Positions 44,343 through 54,782 of a stretch of DNA of 64,000 nucleotides are shown one piece after another; within the stretch, counting starts at the first letter, position 1; every line of letters starts with the position of its first letter. The DNA lies in contig JARQZL010000038.1 of assembly GCA_029984855.1 (NCBI GenBank), positions 1-64,000 on the forward strand, given 5' to 3'. Position numbers and translations under genes: made by a program. The stretch comes from Archaeoglobales archaeon (GTDB taxonomy: Archaea; Halobacteriota; Archaeoglobi; Archaeoglobales; Archaeoglobaceae). Below the pieces are notes generated by a model that saw nothing but the letters and a program-made list of their open reading frames with translations, did no database searches and was not told the DNA's origin.

Positions 44343-45359
44343 ATGAAAAAAGCGATACTGGGCATTCTGATAAGTTCTCTGACGATTGTGGCTATATTCA
44401 AATTCACTGAGACAAATATAACGTGGAGAGCGATATTTCAGGCAAATCTTCTTTTTCTTTCGATTGCATTCATGCTACATGCAATGTTCTGGTTTTTCTG
44501 GGCTGTAAGGATAAAGCTCCTCTCCTCTTTTCTTGGCCATAAAATAAGTACAGGTTATGCTCTTGAGATAACAATAGCAAGCACGTTTCTTGCAGCTATT
44601 ACACCCTCATCTGCAGGAGGTGAACCTCTGAGGGTTAAGATGCTACACGATGCCGGGACAAGCATCGGCTCTGCAAGTGCAATAGTGCTTGCAGAGAGAC
44701 TCCTTGATGCGATTTTTTTCATTTCAGCTTTACCTGTTTTCATTCTGATGACAGGTTTCTCCACCAGACTTGGAATTGAAGTTGGAGTTGTTTTTTCTGT
44801 CTGTCTTCTTGGATTTTTTGCCTTTCTGTGGGCTATACTAAGGCAGCCATACAGGCTCGACGCGTTTACCACGTGGTTTATCAGGCTTCTTTCGAGGTTT
44901 ACAAAAAAAGCGGAGAAGATAGGAGAAAAAATGAGAAGCGAGCTTGTAATGTTTAGAGAAGCTCTGATAAATCTGACAAAAAACTCCCGCAGAAACATAG
45001 CAGCAGCCATTCTTCTCACAGCGCTAATCTGGTTTTCAGAATTTCTTGTCCCCTCGATGATACTCATGGCATTTGGTTGTGCCCCATCTTTCCTGCTCTC
45101 CCTTACATCACAGTTTATACTGGTCGTGATATCGCTCGCTCCCCTCACGCCGGGAGCAAGCGGGATAGCCGAGGTTGGGATGGGATATCTGTACTCAACG
45201 TTCGTACCACACCATGTTATAGGGATTCTTACAGGAACTTGGAGATTTATAACCTACTTCCTGAACCTGATAGTGGGATTTATTGTCAACGTGAAGGTGC
45301 TAAAGTCAAGATACATTGGTCAGAAAACAGAAGGCCAAGATAGCAAAAGTTATAGATAG
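44343..45359 (+). CDS. flippase-like membrane protein (UPF0104/lysylphosphatidylglycerol synthase TM family)
   Basis: SSAGGEPLRVKML, PLTPGASGIAEVGMGYLY; multiple TM segments. Confidence 0.88.
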   Translation: MKKAILGILISSLTIVAIFKFTETNITWRAIFQANLLFLSIAFMLHAMFWFFWAVRIKLLSSFLGHKISTGYALEITIASTFLAAITPSSAGGEPLRVKMLHDAGTSIGSASAIVLAERLLDAIFFISALPVFILMTGFSTRLGIEVGVVFSVCLLGFFAFLWAILRQPYRLDAFTTWFIRLLSRFTKKAEKIGEKMRSELVMFREALINLTKNSRRNIAAAILLTALIWFSEFLVPSMILMAFGCAPSFLLSLTSQFILVVISLAPLTPGASGIAEVGMGYLYSTFVPHHVIGILTGTWRFITYFLNLIVGFIVNVKVLKSRYIGQKTEGQDSKSYR

Positions 45360-45772
45360 CCTAAAATTTCATCAAGGGATAAGCCAATTTTTGCAAGCTT
45401 GTTCTTTGCTCTGCTGTAAGCATTGTAGCTGTATTCTTCTCCTCTTGCTCTCGCAATCAATGCTTCGTACTCGGAGGGGCTTAGCAACCTCTTAAGGAAC
45501 GGTTTTATCTGGGTTCTATCAACAACCTCCACTTCGTCTCTGGAGACCAGTGTTTTACTTCCGTTAAATGCCATTGCCTCATTTCTCCAGCATTTTTCAC
45601 ATTCGGAAACTACTATATAGATATTTTTCATATGGAACCATGATTTCTGGTACATTATACCTCCACATACACAAAACCCCCCAAAAAGCTTCTCTTTAGT
45701 TTTCTCACCCTTCACTGCATGGTCATGTATAAGTATTTTTGTTAAAGGTTCTATTAGTATCATGAGTATCAT
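45350..45772 (-). CDS. hypothetical protein with putative zinc-ribbon cysteines
   Basis: CVCGGIMYQ...SECEKCWRNEAM; no confident family. Confidence 0.55.
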   Translation of the reverse strand: MILMILIEPLTKILIHDHAVKGEKTKEKLFGGFCVCGGIMYQKSWFHMKNIYIVVSECEKCWRNEAMAFNGSKTLVSRDEVEVVDRTQIKPFLKRLLSPSEYEALIARARGEEYSYNAYSRAKNKLAKIGLSLDEILGYL

Positions 45773-45873
45773 AATACCTCGGGAGATATATATGTTTTTT
45801 GGTTTGGTTGTTTATAAGCATAAAATAGTACATCTTTCCAAGGCTTTAATAAATTTCAGAAAATCTGGGGGTA

Positions 45874-46113
45874 TTATACAGGCATAACCTTCTTGACCTC
45901 TGGAACTCTCTGCTTTATCCTTTGCTCCACGAACATGGCAAGCGTTACTTGGGACAAGGGACAGCCATAACACGCTCCAAGCAGCTGGACCTTGACCACA
46001 CCGCTTCCCTCATCAACATCAACGACAGCAATGCTTCCACCATCTTGAGCAAGAGCTGGCCTTATTTCCTCGTCAACTACTTTCTCCACTTTTTCTTTTA
46101 ACCCCATGTTCAT
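45874..46113 (-). CDS. NifU C-terminal domain (Fe-S scaffold) protein
   Basis: IRPALAQDGGSIAVVDVD, LLGACYGCPLSQVTLAMFVEQ. Confidence 0.92.
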   Translation of the reverse strand: MNMGLKEKVEKVVDEEIRPALAQDGGSIAVVDVDEGSGVVKVQLLGACYGCPLSQVTLAMFVEQRIKQRVPEVKKVMPV

Positions 46114-46172
46114 GGGTTTGAGAAGCTATATTTAAAAGTTTCCGTAGATATTTAAAGTTAATTGCATAATTT

Positions 46173-46868
46173 TTAAATTCTAATACTTGTGAGATCAGCA
46201 ACGACTTCTCCGGTACCGATGGACTTGAGTATATCTTCTTTTACTGCATATGCATGAGGGTACATATGAACAAAAAGCAGTCTGTTTGCCCTCAGATACT
46301 TTACGTATTCTCTGAAGTTGTCTGGAGTTGTGTGATACTCTGAAAAACCTGATGGAAGGGACATTTCATGAACCATAACTTCGCACTCTGTTGAGAGCAA
46401 CTCCCGGAATGGTCTTGTGTCGCCACTGACAACGAGAACATCATCAAATACATATGCCCGGCTCTCTATAGAGTGATACGTTGGAACTGTTCTAACCTTC
46501 ATACCTGCCACTCTAAAGCACTTTTCTTCGCTTACGGTAATGTTCAGTTTACCCCTCAGGTAAGGGTATGCTTCGAGTATGCTCTCGATGTAGGCCTTCG
46601 TTCCACTGGGACCGTATATATCAAGTTTTTTTGCATTCTCCAGCCATCTTGCTTTCAGAAGGGGGAGGAGATCTGCATTGTGGTCAAGGTGATTGTGTGT
46701 GAGCAGGACTGCATCAATGTCGGTGACTTTAACTCCAACATCGCCAAGTCTTCTGAAAGCTCCACAGCCAATGTCAACGATAACTTTTGCAGATTTTTCT
46801 ATGAGAATGCAGCTCTGAGCCTTTTTTGTGTCAACAGCGGTTCCGGTACCCAAGAACGTTATCTTCAT
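46173..46868 (-). CDS. metallo-beta-lactamase fold hydrolase (RNase Z-like)
   Basis: KITFLGTGTAVDTKKAQSCILI, LTHNHLDHNADLLPLL, VVSGDTRPF; start refined to 46868. Confidence 0.88.
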   Translation of the reverse strand: MKITFLGTGTAVDTKKAQSCILIEKSAKVIVDIGCGAFRRLGDVGVKVTDIDAVLLTHNHLDHNADLLPLLKARWLENAKKLDIYGPSGTKAYIESILEAYPYLRGKLNITVSEEKCFRVAGMKVRTVPTYHSIESRAYVFDDVLVVSGDTRPFRELLSTECEVMVHEMSLPSGFSEYHTTPDNFREYVKYLRANRLLFVHMYPHAYAVKEDILKSIGTGEVVADLTSIRI

Positions 46869-46887
46869 GCTGGTAAATTGGTACGGT

Positions 46888-48147
46888 CTAAAAAATTCTT
46901 TCGCCAAGGAGGTGTGTCGTGGTGGAACCAACTATTTTTGCTCTATAGAACTCTCCGACTCTACCATGTCTGAGCACTACTGGTCTGTAGGCATTGGTTC
47001 TCGCCAGAAGTTCTCCATCGAACTTGGTAGCAATGACATCAAAGGTTCTGCCCACAAAAGATGCGTTTTTTTTCTCCTGTATTCTGTTCTGCAGCCTCGT
47101 TAGAGCTCTCGATCTCTCCTTCTTTACCCATCCTGGTAAATCCTTCAGTCTGTATGCTGGGGTACCTTTCCTTGGAGAGTAGCGGGTTATGTTGAGTAAA
47201 TCTGGCTTTATTCTCCTTATCAGCTCGAAGGTTCTGTAAAAAGCCTCCTCGCTCTCAGTTGGAAAGCCTGCAATTACATCCGTGGATATAACAACATCAT
47301 CGAACCTCTTTCTGAACGCTGAAACAACCTCCTCAAATTCTTCAACGCTGTGGTCTCTTCCCATATCTCTCAAAACCTTCTCATCTCCGCTCTGGACGGG
47401 TAGATGGAGGAACTTGTATATCTTTTCACTGCCAAAGGCGTTGAGCAGCTCGTCAAGCATTCCATATGCATGATGCGGGTTCATCATTCCAACTCTGACT
47501 CTGAATTTCCCTTCAATGGATGATATTTTTTCGAGGAGTTCTGATAGGTTTGTATCATTGCCATGCCCGTACGCCCCTGTGTCCTGAGATGTCAGCTGGA
47601 TCTCCACGTATCCCTCTGCAACGGCCTTTCTGATCTCCTCAACTATTCCTTCAGGGCTGAAACTTCTCAATCTGCCCCTTGCAAATCTTGTGGCGCAGAA
47701 TGTGCACCTTCCCGTGCAGCCTTCGGCTATGGAAACTGTGGCAATTCCTTTTCTTGTTCTCAGCTTTTTGCATCTCGTTTTATCCATACTCGCCCTCTCG
47801 ATTATGAAAACACTCTTGCCAGAAACTGCAGCATTTACAGCCTCGCAGATTCTGTGGACGTTGTCAGGACTTATAGCCGAATCTGCTACTTCTCTGACTT
47901 TCTTAGGAGCTATTCTGGGTAGACAGCCAGCTATAACTACAGTTTTGCCTGCTTTTTTGAGCTCGGCAGCTCTCTTCAGGATTTTGCGCTCTGTGAATTC
48001 TATGACTCCACATGAGTTCAGGATTACGATGTCTGCACTTTCGGTGGAAGATACCTCAAACTCTCCTGAGATCTCAGCCCTTATTATGTCGCTATCCGCT
48101 TGGTTCATTGTGCAGCCATAAGTCTCTATTGCAACTCTTCTTCTCAC
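46888..48147 (-). CDS. tRNA (t6A37) methylthiotransferase (archaeal/eukaryotic CDKAL1-type), probable GTG start
   Basis: VAIETYGCTMNQADSD, AGCLPRIAP, SIAEGCTGRCTFCATRFARGRLRS, VQSGDEKVLRDMGR. Confidence 0.92.
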   Translation of the reverse strand: MRRRVAIETYGCTMNQADSDIIRAEISGEFEVSSTESADIVILNSCGVIEFTERKILKRAAELKKAGKTVVIAGCLPRIAPKKVREVADSAISPDNVHRICEAVNAAVSGKSVFIIERASMDKTRCKKLRTRKGIATVSIAEGCTGRCTFCATRFARGRLRSFSPEGIVEEIRKAVAEGYVEIQLTSQDTGAYGHGNDTNLSELLEKISSIEGKFRVRVGMMNPHHAYGMLDELLNAFGSEKIYKFLHLPVQSGDEKVLRDMGRDHSVEEFEEVVSAFRKRFDDVVISTDVIAGFPTESEEAFYRTFELIRRIKPDLLNITRYSPRKGTPAYRLKDLPGWVKKERSRALTRLQNRIQEKKNASFVGRTFDVIATKFDGELLARTNAYRPVVLRHGRVGEFYRAKIVGSTTTHLLGERIF

Positions 48148-48216
48148 GGCCCGGATAATAGGATTCCAGTATATTAAAAAATTATCGTACGTCCAGCACT
48201 TCATAGCTGCTTCGAG

Positions 48217-48290
<74 letters not shown>

Positions 48291-48423
48291 TTCAAATTCT
48301 TCAAGATACCGGTTTTGGTTTTACCAACTTCCCGGAGTATGGCTTAAAAAAGTTGTCATCATGTTGTGAATTTGAGGGCAACCTCGTTCGCTCGCCTTAA
48401 GAGTGACGTGTCTCTTATAAGGA

Positions 48424-48504
48424 CGCCGGGGGTGGGATTTGAACCCACGCGGGCAGAGCCCACACGCTCTCAAGGCGTGCGCCTTACCTCTCGGCAACCC
48501 CGGC
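48424..48504 (-). tRNA. tRNA-Ser (anticodon TGA)
   Basis: Class II tRNA: acceptor GCCGGGG/CCCCGGC, anticodon arm CACGC CTTGAGA GCGTG, variable arm GGGC TCT GCCC, T-arm GTGGG TTCAAAT CCCAC. Confidence 0.92.
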
Positions 48505-48579
48505 CCGGTACTTATTCAGCGGCTGGTTTTTTAGTGTTTGTGATGCCAAGTTCCAGATCTGAAGAAGCCATCCGGCTTA

Positions 48580-49749
48580 TCAAATAAACAAATCTTTGAT
48601 GTCCCAGAGCAGCCTCGGATTGTGTTTGATAAGCTCCATAACAATTCTCCGAACACTCATTTCTTTCAAATTGTAGCCTGCTATGCTCTTTGCAAGTTTG
48701 TTAAGCGTTTTATCGTCCATTTTCAGTAATTTCTGCTGGAGTATCTTGTTCCTGTGCAGAGTTTTGCCAAAATCATTCATCCAGAGCTCATCGTACTTTC
48801 TGAGAAACCTTGCAGAATAATCTTTTCTCTCAACTGCCTCTGCTGCGACACTTCCAGCAAAAAATCCCGCTTTCATGGCATTCACTATCCCTCCACCCGT
48901 TATCGGGTCAGCATGCCTTGCAGCATCTCCAACCAGCATAACATTGTCTGCAACGGCAGTCTCTATAGGGCCTTTAACAGGCACACCGCCGGCAACAACC
49001 TCTACAATCTCTCCACTGCCAAAGTTTTTTGCCACAAAGTCGTCGAGGTAATCTTTTGGCTTCTTTTTAGCCATAGATGGCAGAACACCTATACCGAAAT
49101 TGGCCGCATCCTTCCCCTTCGGAAACAGCCAGATGTAGCCACCCGGAGCAATCTCGTTTCCAAGCCAGAAGTAACAGTACTCTGGATCAAACTCAATACC
49201 TGCCATGAGGTACTGGATGCAGCTCTCTATCTCGCCGAGCTTGAGAGTTGTGTCAATTCCTGCCAGCTTACCAATTCTGCTCTCCACACCGTCCGCCCCG
49301 ATGACAATCTTTGCGTCAACGGTGAATTCTTCACCCATTTTACGTAGAAAGACCTCTACTGCTCCGTTCTCCTTCTTCTTCATTCCTGTAGCTGTGGTCT
49401 TAACTATCATGTCAGCTCCAGCCCTTACTGCCAGTCTTGCAAGATGTCTGTCAAAAACCTTCCTTTCAAGGACATATCCAACCTCGTTTCCGGCCATCTC
49501 TTCTGCCATGACTATCTCCGTGCCATCGGGGGCGTATATCTTTGCTCCAGTGACCTCGGCTGCTATCCACTTTCTGTCTATCTCTACAAATTTCTCAATT
49601 GCTTCCTTGCTTACTCCCTCTGCACATCTAACCGGCGTACCAACCTCCTGTCTTTTCTCAACGAGTAAAACGTTGAGCCCTTTTTCAGCAGCTATTCTTG
49701 CGGCAGTACTCCCTCCAGGCCCTGCACCAACAACGACAACATCGTACAT
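48580..49749 (-). CDS. geranylgeranyl reductase (digeranylgeranylglycerophospholipid reductase family)
   Basis: [67 protein letters not shown]. Confidence 0.93.
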   Translation of the reverse strand: MYDVVVVGAGPGGSTAARIAAEKGLNVLLVEKRQEVGTPVRCAEGVSKEAIEKFVEIDRKWIAAEVTGAKIYAPDGTEIVMAEEMAGNEVGYVLERKVFDRHLARLAVRAGADMIVKTTATGMKKKENGAVEVFLRKMGEEFTVDAKIVIGADGVESRIGKLAGIDTTLKLGEIESCIQYLMAGIEFDPEYCYFWLGNEIAPGGYIWLFPKGKDAANFGIGVLPSMAKKKPKDYLDDFVAKNFGSGEIVEVVAGGVPVKGPIETAVADNVMLVGDAARHADPITGGGIVNAMKAGFFAGSVAAEAVERKDYSARFLRKYDELWMNDFGKTLHRNKILQQKLLKMDDKTLNKLAKSIAGYNLKEMSVRRIVMELIKHNPRLLWDIKDLFI

Positions 49750-49958
49750 CAGGCAACCTCCTTGATTTCCAGCGCATTCATTGGGCAGACCTTAATACAG
49801 GTTTTGCAGAGCGTGCACTTCTCATCATCTATTATAAGAAAGGTCTCTATCAGCTCGTTGGCGTTAAACTTGCAGACTGCAACGCATGCACCACAGTATG
49901 CACACCTGAATCTGTTGATGAAAATTTTTTCTTTCTCTGGCTTCCTTCTGCGAGCCAT
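49749..49958 (-). CDS. 2x[4Fe-4S] ferredoxin
   Basis: [15 protein letters not shown] and [19 protein letters not shown] overlap with the geranylgeranyl reductase start. Confidence 0.92.
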   Translation of the reverse strand: MARRRKPEKEKIFINRFRCAYCGACVAVCKFNANELIETFLIIDDEKCTLCKTCIKVCPMNALEIKEVA

Positions 49959-50004
49959 GACTACTGGTCAAAAAGAAGTTTTTAAAGCTTTGTCATTAAT
50001 GGGA

Positions 50005-50394
50005 TCACTCATCTGGTACAAACTTTGTTCCATAGTATATTATCCCTGCCTCTCCTTCTTCCCCATACTTCCTGAAGGCCTTTTTAACCCTCATCCCTGT
50101 TCTGACATTCTCTGGATCACATACAAGCTGTGATGTTATCACTGGCCCCTCTTCAAGCTTAATCAGAGCTACAACATACGGTTTCTGTGCTTTGAGGTCT
50201 TCGGGAGCCTCATGTACTACTGAGTAGCTGATGACCTCCCCTCTACCACTGAACTTCATCTCAGCAATGTCACTCTTTCTTCTGCATACAGGGCAGAGGT
50301 TGCGGGGGGGATAGTAGCTGTTCCCGCAGTTTTTACATTTTGTTCCGACCAGATCGTATCTGTACTTTATCTTCCGCCAGAAGCGTGGTAGCAT
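50005..50394 (-). CDS. DUF35 Zn-ribbon/OB-fold protein (thiolase/HMGS partner)
   Basis: GTKCKNCGNSYYPPRNLCPVCRR, GEVISYSVVHEAP. Confidence 0.92.
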   Translation of the reverse strand: MLPRFWRKIKYRYDLVGTKCKNCGNSYYPPRNLCPVCRRKSDIAEMKFSGRGEVISYSVVHEAPEDLKAQKPYVVALIKLEEGPVITSQLVCDPENVRTGMRVKKAFRKYGEEGEAGIIYYGTKFVPDE

Positions 50395-50398
50395 TTTA

Positions 50399-51556
50399 TC
50401 ACCTCGTGAAGATAGTAACAGTTGCGGTTGCGCCCGTCCCTCCAACATTCAACGCCAGTCCATTCTCAGCATCAACCTGTCTTTTACCAGCTTCTCCCCT
50501 AAGCTGCAGAGTTATTTCAACCGCCTGCCTTATACCGGTAGCACCTACAGCATGCCCGCACGCTTTAAGCCCACCTGACGGGTTAACGGGGATCTCACCA
50601 TCCAGACAGGTTACACCCTCTCTTATCAGTTCCGCTCCTTCCCCTTTCTTTGCAAAGCCCAGATCCTCATATGCAAGGATTTCAGCGATTGTAAACGAGT
50701 CATGGACTTCTGCAACCCCGACGTCTTTTGCCTCAATTCCTGCCTGCTCGTAAGCCTGTCTTGCTGCATGAACAACAGCCTGCATTGTAAGCAAGTCTTT
50801 CCTGCTGTGCAGTGCTATGTAGTCGCTGGCCTGAGAACAGGCTGAGATATAGACAGGCGTGTCGGTGTACTTCTTTGCAATATCCTCACTCGCAAGAATC
50901 ACGGCTGCAGCTCCATCTGAAAGCGGGGCACAGTCGAAGAGGCGAAGGGGTTCAGCGACGTAGGGGGAGTTCAGAGCAACCTCAAGACTGATTTCTCTCC
51001 TGAACTGTGCTTTAGGATTGAGAGTGGCATTCTTGTGGTTCTTAACACTCACCATGGCCAGATCTTCTGGTTTCGTACCAAATTCTCTCATGTGAAGTCT
51101 TGCAATCATTGCATAAAGCGAAGCAAGCGTTGCACCGGTAAAGACCTCCCACTCCCTGTCTGTCGCAGAGGCGAGGATCTCCATTGCCTTACTTCCCACA
51201 TCAGTGACCTTTTCCGCTCCTGCAGCTATAACGATATCGTGCATACCGGAGGCTACTGCCATACAGGCCTGCCTTAATGCAAGCCCCCCGCTTGCATCCG
51301 CAGCCTCTACACGTGTGGATGGGATGTTTAACTCGGCCAGACCTGCATAATCTGCTATTAGTGCAGCAATATGTTCTTGACCCAGATATCTGCCACCACT
51401 CATGTTACCTATGTACATTGCTTCGAGCTCTTTGCCCTCCAAGCCAGCATCCTCAAGAGCCTCAACCCCTGCTGAAAGCACAATATCTCTGAAGCTTGAA
51501 TCCCAGAGCTCGCCAAACTTGCTCTGGCCAACTCCAATAACGGCAACTCTTCTCAC
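50399..51556 (-). CDS. thiolase family protein (probable acetyl-CoA acetyltransferase)
   Basis: [53 protein letters not shown]. Confidence 0.93.
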   Translation of the reverse strand: MRRVAVIGVGQSKFGELWDSSFRDIVLSAGVEALEDAGLEGKELEAMYIGNMSGGRYLGQEHIAALIADYAGLAELNIPSTRVEAADASGGLALRQACMAVASGMHDIVIAAGAEKVTDVGSKAMEILASATDREWEVFTGATLASLYAMIARLHMREFGTKPEDLAMVSVKNHKNATLNPKAQFRREISLEVALNSPYVAEPLRLFDCAPLSDGAAAVILASEDIAKKYTDTPVYISACSQASDYIALHSRKDLLTMQAVVHAARQAYEQAGIEAKDVGVAEVHDSFTIAEILAYEDLGFAKKGEGAELIREGVTCLDGEIPVNPSGGLKACGHAVGATGIRQAVEITLQLRGEAGKRQVDAENGLALNVGGTGATATVTIFTR

Positions 51557-51560
51557 TGAA

Positions 51561-52598
51561 TCACCTCACCTTAATTTTCCTTCTGAACTTCAGGTACAGA
51601 CCGTAATCTATGTAGACTCCACCCTTTATTTTGTCCCAGACTTTTGGATTCCTCTCCAGATCTTCAATTGCTTTGGTAGCCCTTATAACGAAGGCATCAC
51701 TTCCAGCACCAGAACCGAATGAGATGAGCAATATCCGCTCATCTGGTTTTACAACGTCAAGAACCGCCGCAAGCCCAAGAAGTGACGAGCCGGAGTACGT
51801 GTTACCTATGTAGGGCACAATGAGTCCCTGTTTTATCTGTTCGCTGCTGAACCCCAGCATCTTTGCCGCTCTTGCGGGGAACTTCCCGTTAGGCTGGTGG
51901 AATACAGCATACTTAAAATCAGATGCGTTCAGTCCCGTTCTCTCCATTATAAGCTTTGCAGCCGATGTTACATGTCTGAAGTAGGCTGGTGTCCCTGTAA
52001 ATCTTCCACCATGGCTCGGATAGGGCTGTCCTTCTTTTCTCCAGAAGTCCGGTGTGTCTGACGTGAAAGAGTACATCGCCTCCACTTCGGCTATCACGTC
52101 CTTACTGCCAATAAGGTAGGCGGCTCCACCAGCTGAAGCGGAGTATTCAAGAGGGTCACCCGGAGCTCCTTGACTTGTATCGGCTCCTATTGCGAGGCCG
52201 TACTCAATTACACCTGCTTTGGCCATTGCAATGCAGTTCTGCATCCCTGCAGTTCCGGCCTTGCATGCAAATTCAAGATCAGCAGCGAAGTACTCGTTTC
52301 CAATGCCCAGAGCCTCACCGACTATTGTTGCAGTGGGCTTGACTACATACGGGTGGCTTTCCGAGCCAACGTAAACTGCCCCTATCTTCGTGGTATCAAT
52401 TTTAACCCTCTGAACAGCCTCTCTTGCAGCCTCAACAGCTATAGTTGCTGTATCCTCATCCAGACTTGGTACAGATTTCTGAATTATTCCCAATCCTCTG
52501 GAGATAACATCTCCGTCTTCACCCCAGATTCTTGCTATCTCTTCTGCCTTTATTCTGTATCTGGGAATGTACGTTCCGTATGACACAATTCCTATCAC
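51561..52598 (-). CDS. hydroxymethylglutaryl-CoA synthase (archaeal)
   Basis: [64 protein letters not shown]. Confidence 0.94.
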   Translation of the reverse strand: MIGIVSYGTYIPRYRIKAEEIARIWGEDGDVISRGLGIIQKSVPSLDEDTATIAVEAAREAVQRVKIDTTKIGAVYVGSESHPYVVKPTATIVGEALGIGNEYFAADLEFACKAGTAGMQNCIAMAKAGVIEYGLAIGADTSQGAPGDPLEYSASAGGAAYLIGSKDVIAEVEAMYSFTSDTPDFWRKEGQPYPSHGGRFTGTPAYFRHVTSAAKLIMERTGLNASDFKYAVFHQPNGKFPARAAKMLGFSSEQIKQGLIVPYIGNTYSGSSLLGLAAVLDVVKPDERILLISFGSGAGSDAFVIRATKAIEDLERNPKVWDKIKGGVYIDYGLYLKFRRKIKVR

Positions 52599-53296
52599 TT
52601 CACATACCTCCTCAAGGCTTTTATCATCTCTCCGACGGGCATTTCCGTGGCAATTAAATGTATCTTCTCTATCTCTGCAATTTTTGCGGCAATCATATCC
52701 ACCTGATTACTTTTGAGACTATGGAGAACAACGACCGCTGGCTTCAGATTTGCAACCCTAACTGCAACCATTGGAGACCTGCCAGCTGAAACTTTTGTGA
52801 ATATAAGTGCTCTCTCAGTTGTGAAGCCATAAAGCCTGTAGAAATCGTAGGAGTTGAGACTCAGGATGGCTTTTATACTGTCAATTATGGTGTGGCCATT
52901 TACAGCCTTCTCATAACCTGTTATATCTTCACCTTCTATAATATCTCTTAACTTTGAAGAGCTTATTGCTTCCCCGTATTCCTTCATATCGAGAATAACA
53001 TCAACCTGAAAGTTGTTGATTAGGTCACGGTACTTGGAGACAGTTTTAAATCCTCTTTCTCTGTCTATGCCAAGCAATCCCTCTATTATCTTTCTCACGA
53101 AGGCTATACCAGGAGATTTTCTGCGATCTCCTTCATAATCACTTATAACTGAAGGCGAAACATTCAATTTCACTGCAAGCTCTTTTTGAGATACTTCAAA
53201 AATCTGTCTCCATTTCTTCAGAGTTTTGCCAGGGTTTTCAGCAAAGACAACTTCTCCGCTTATCTTATCGGCCAGTGCTTTCGCTGCAGAATCCAT
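52595..53296 (-). CDS. HTH (XRE-type) transcriptional regulator with conserved archaeal C-terminal domain
   Basis: [46 protein letters not shown]; overlaps HMGS start by 4 nt. Confidence 0.87.
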   Translation of the reverse strand: MDSAAKALADKISGEVVFAENPGKTLKKWRQIFEVSQKELAVKLNVSPSVISDYEGDRRKSPGIAFVRKIIEGLLGIDRERGFKTVSKYRDLINNFQVDVILDMKEYGEAISSSKLRDIIEGEDITGYEKAVNGHTIIDSIKAILSLNSYDFYRLYGFTTERALIFTKVSAGRSPMVAVRVANLKPAVVVLHSLKSNQVDMIAAKIAEIEKIHLIATEMPVGEMIKALRRYVK

Positions 53297-53426
53297 GCAC
53301 TGCTTGATATCACAGTCTTTATAAATTTATCGGATTATCGAACCTTTATTCGTCAATTGTGCATTAACAGCTTCTTAGATCGTGCCGCTCTATTAAGAGA
53401 TGCGATTTGATCTCTCTCAGATAAAG

Positions 53427-53486
53427 ACAGGAAACTTTTTATGCCCTCTTGTCCAGAAAAGCGTGGAAGGCGTAGAAGTTTCCTGT
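53427..53486. promoter_or_regulatory. 11-bp inverted repeat ACAGGAAACTT...AAGTTTCCTGT with TATA-like elements upstream of ino1
   Basis: Arms 53427-53437 and 53476-53486 are exact reverse complements; TATA-like TTTTTATG and CTTTATAA nearby. Confidence 0.5.
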
Positions 53487-53519
53487 TAAAATGCTTTATA
53501 ATTGCAACCTCTGGAGGCG

Positions 53520-54704
53520 ATGACTGTGAAGATCTGGGTTATTGGAGCGTATGGAATAGTTTCGACTACAGCGACAGTTGGTGGAAAAGCTCTTGAAAAG
53601 GGGCTCATCAGCAAAACAGGACTTGTCTCTGAACTGCCTTTCTTCGATGGAATTGAGAGGTACGCTCCATTAAACTTTGATTTTGGTGGGCATGATGTCA
53701 GGCCCATGGAGAATATGTATGCCGCCACTCTCGATAACTGGGAGCAAAACAGGCATTTTGAATGGCATATTCTTGAAAGAGTAAAGGACTATCTCGAAAG
53801 TGTAAAGGCTGCAAAAGGAACCGCTCTGAACTGTGGCTCCGGTGTAAAAGAACTTGGGAGGATAGAGACCTTAGAGCAGGAAGGGTTAACGCTCAGAGAG
53901 ATAGCTGAGAGAATAGTGGACGACATGAAGAAATTTGCAGACAGCGAAACTGTGGTGATAAACACAGCTTCCACCGAGCCCATGCCGAGATACAGTGGAG
54001 AGTACCACGGGTGTATCGACGGCTTTGAGAGAATGCTTGATGAGGACAAGAAGGAGTATGCGATGGCAAGCATGCTGTATGCGTACGCAGCCTTAAAACT
54101 CGGTCTTCCATATGGAAATTTCACTCCCAGCGCTGGTTCCAACATTCCGGCGTTAAAGCAGCTTGCGATCGAAAATAAAGTTCCACATGCAGGCAACGAT
54201 GGAAAGACGGGAGAAACACTCATCAAGACAACACTTGCCCCGATGTTTCTCTACCGTAATCTTGAGGTCATTGGCTGGATGGGATACAATATTTTGGGCG
54301 ATTTGGACGGCAAGGTGTTGAGCCACAGAGACAACAAGGAGAGCAAAGTTGTGAGCAAGGATAAGGTGCTTGAGAAAGTCCTCGGCTATTCACCATACAG
54401 CATAACAGAAATAAACTTCTTCCCGAGCCTTGTGGACAACAAAACAGCTTTCGACTTCATACACTTCAAAGGCTTTCTGGGAACGAAAATGAAGTTCTAC
54501 TTTATCTGGGATGGCATCGATGCTATAGTTGCTGCACCACTTGTTCTGGATATTGCAAGGTTTCTGCTCTTTGCCAAGAAGAAGGGGGTACACGGGGTCG
54601 TCAAGGAGCTGGGTTTCTTCTTTAAGAGTCCTATGGAAACTGATATTGTTAACACGCACCAGCAGTTTGAGATTCTGAAGGAGTGGTTCTCTAAGCTTGT
54701 CTGA
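53520..54704 (+). CDS. ino1: myo-inositol-1-phosphate synthase
   Basis: KIWVIGAYGIVSTTATVGGKALEKG, GTALNCGSGVKELG, PSAGSNIPALKQLA; start refined to ATG 53520. Confidence 0.93.
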   Translation: MTVKIWVIGAYGIVSTTATVGGKALEKGLISKTGLVSELPFFDGIERYAPLNFDFGGHDVRPMENMYAATLDNWEQNRHFEWHILERVKDYLESVKAAKGTALNCGSGVKELGRIETLEQEGLTLREIAERIVDDMKKFADSETVVINTASTEPMPRYSGEYHGCIDGFERMLDEDKKEYAMASMLYAYAALKLGLPYGNFTPSAGSNIPALKQLAIENKVPHAGNDGKTGETLIKTTLAPMFLYRNLEVIGWMGYNILGDLDGKVLSHRDNKESKVVSKDKVLEKVLGYSPYSITEINFFPSLVDNKTAFDFIHFKGFLGTKMKFYFIWDGIDAIVAAPLVLDIARFLLFAKKKGVHGVVKELGFFFKSPMETDIVNTHQQFEILKEWFSKLV

Positions 54705-54720
54705 TTTTTTGTTTTTTATT
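54704..54720 (+). terminator. T-rich archaeal-type terminator after ino1
   Basis: attttttgttttttatt immediately after the stop codon. Confidence 0.4.
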
Positions 54721-54782
54721 AAATGCCCTTGATACAACAGCGATTAAATAAGCTGTTGAAGAACTGCAAAACGAGAATACGA

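Noticed and set aside
48366-48587. 73-aa plus-strand ORF containing PGVGFEPTRAEPTRSQ
   Set aside because: It is translated antisense to the tRNA-Ser gene; this peptide pattern is a well-known artefact of translating tRNA sequence.
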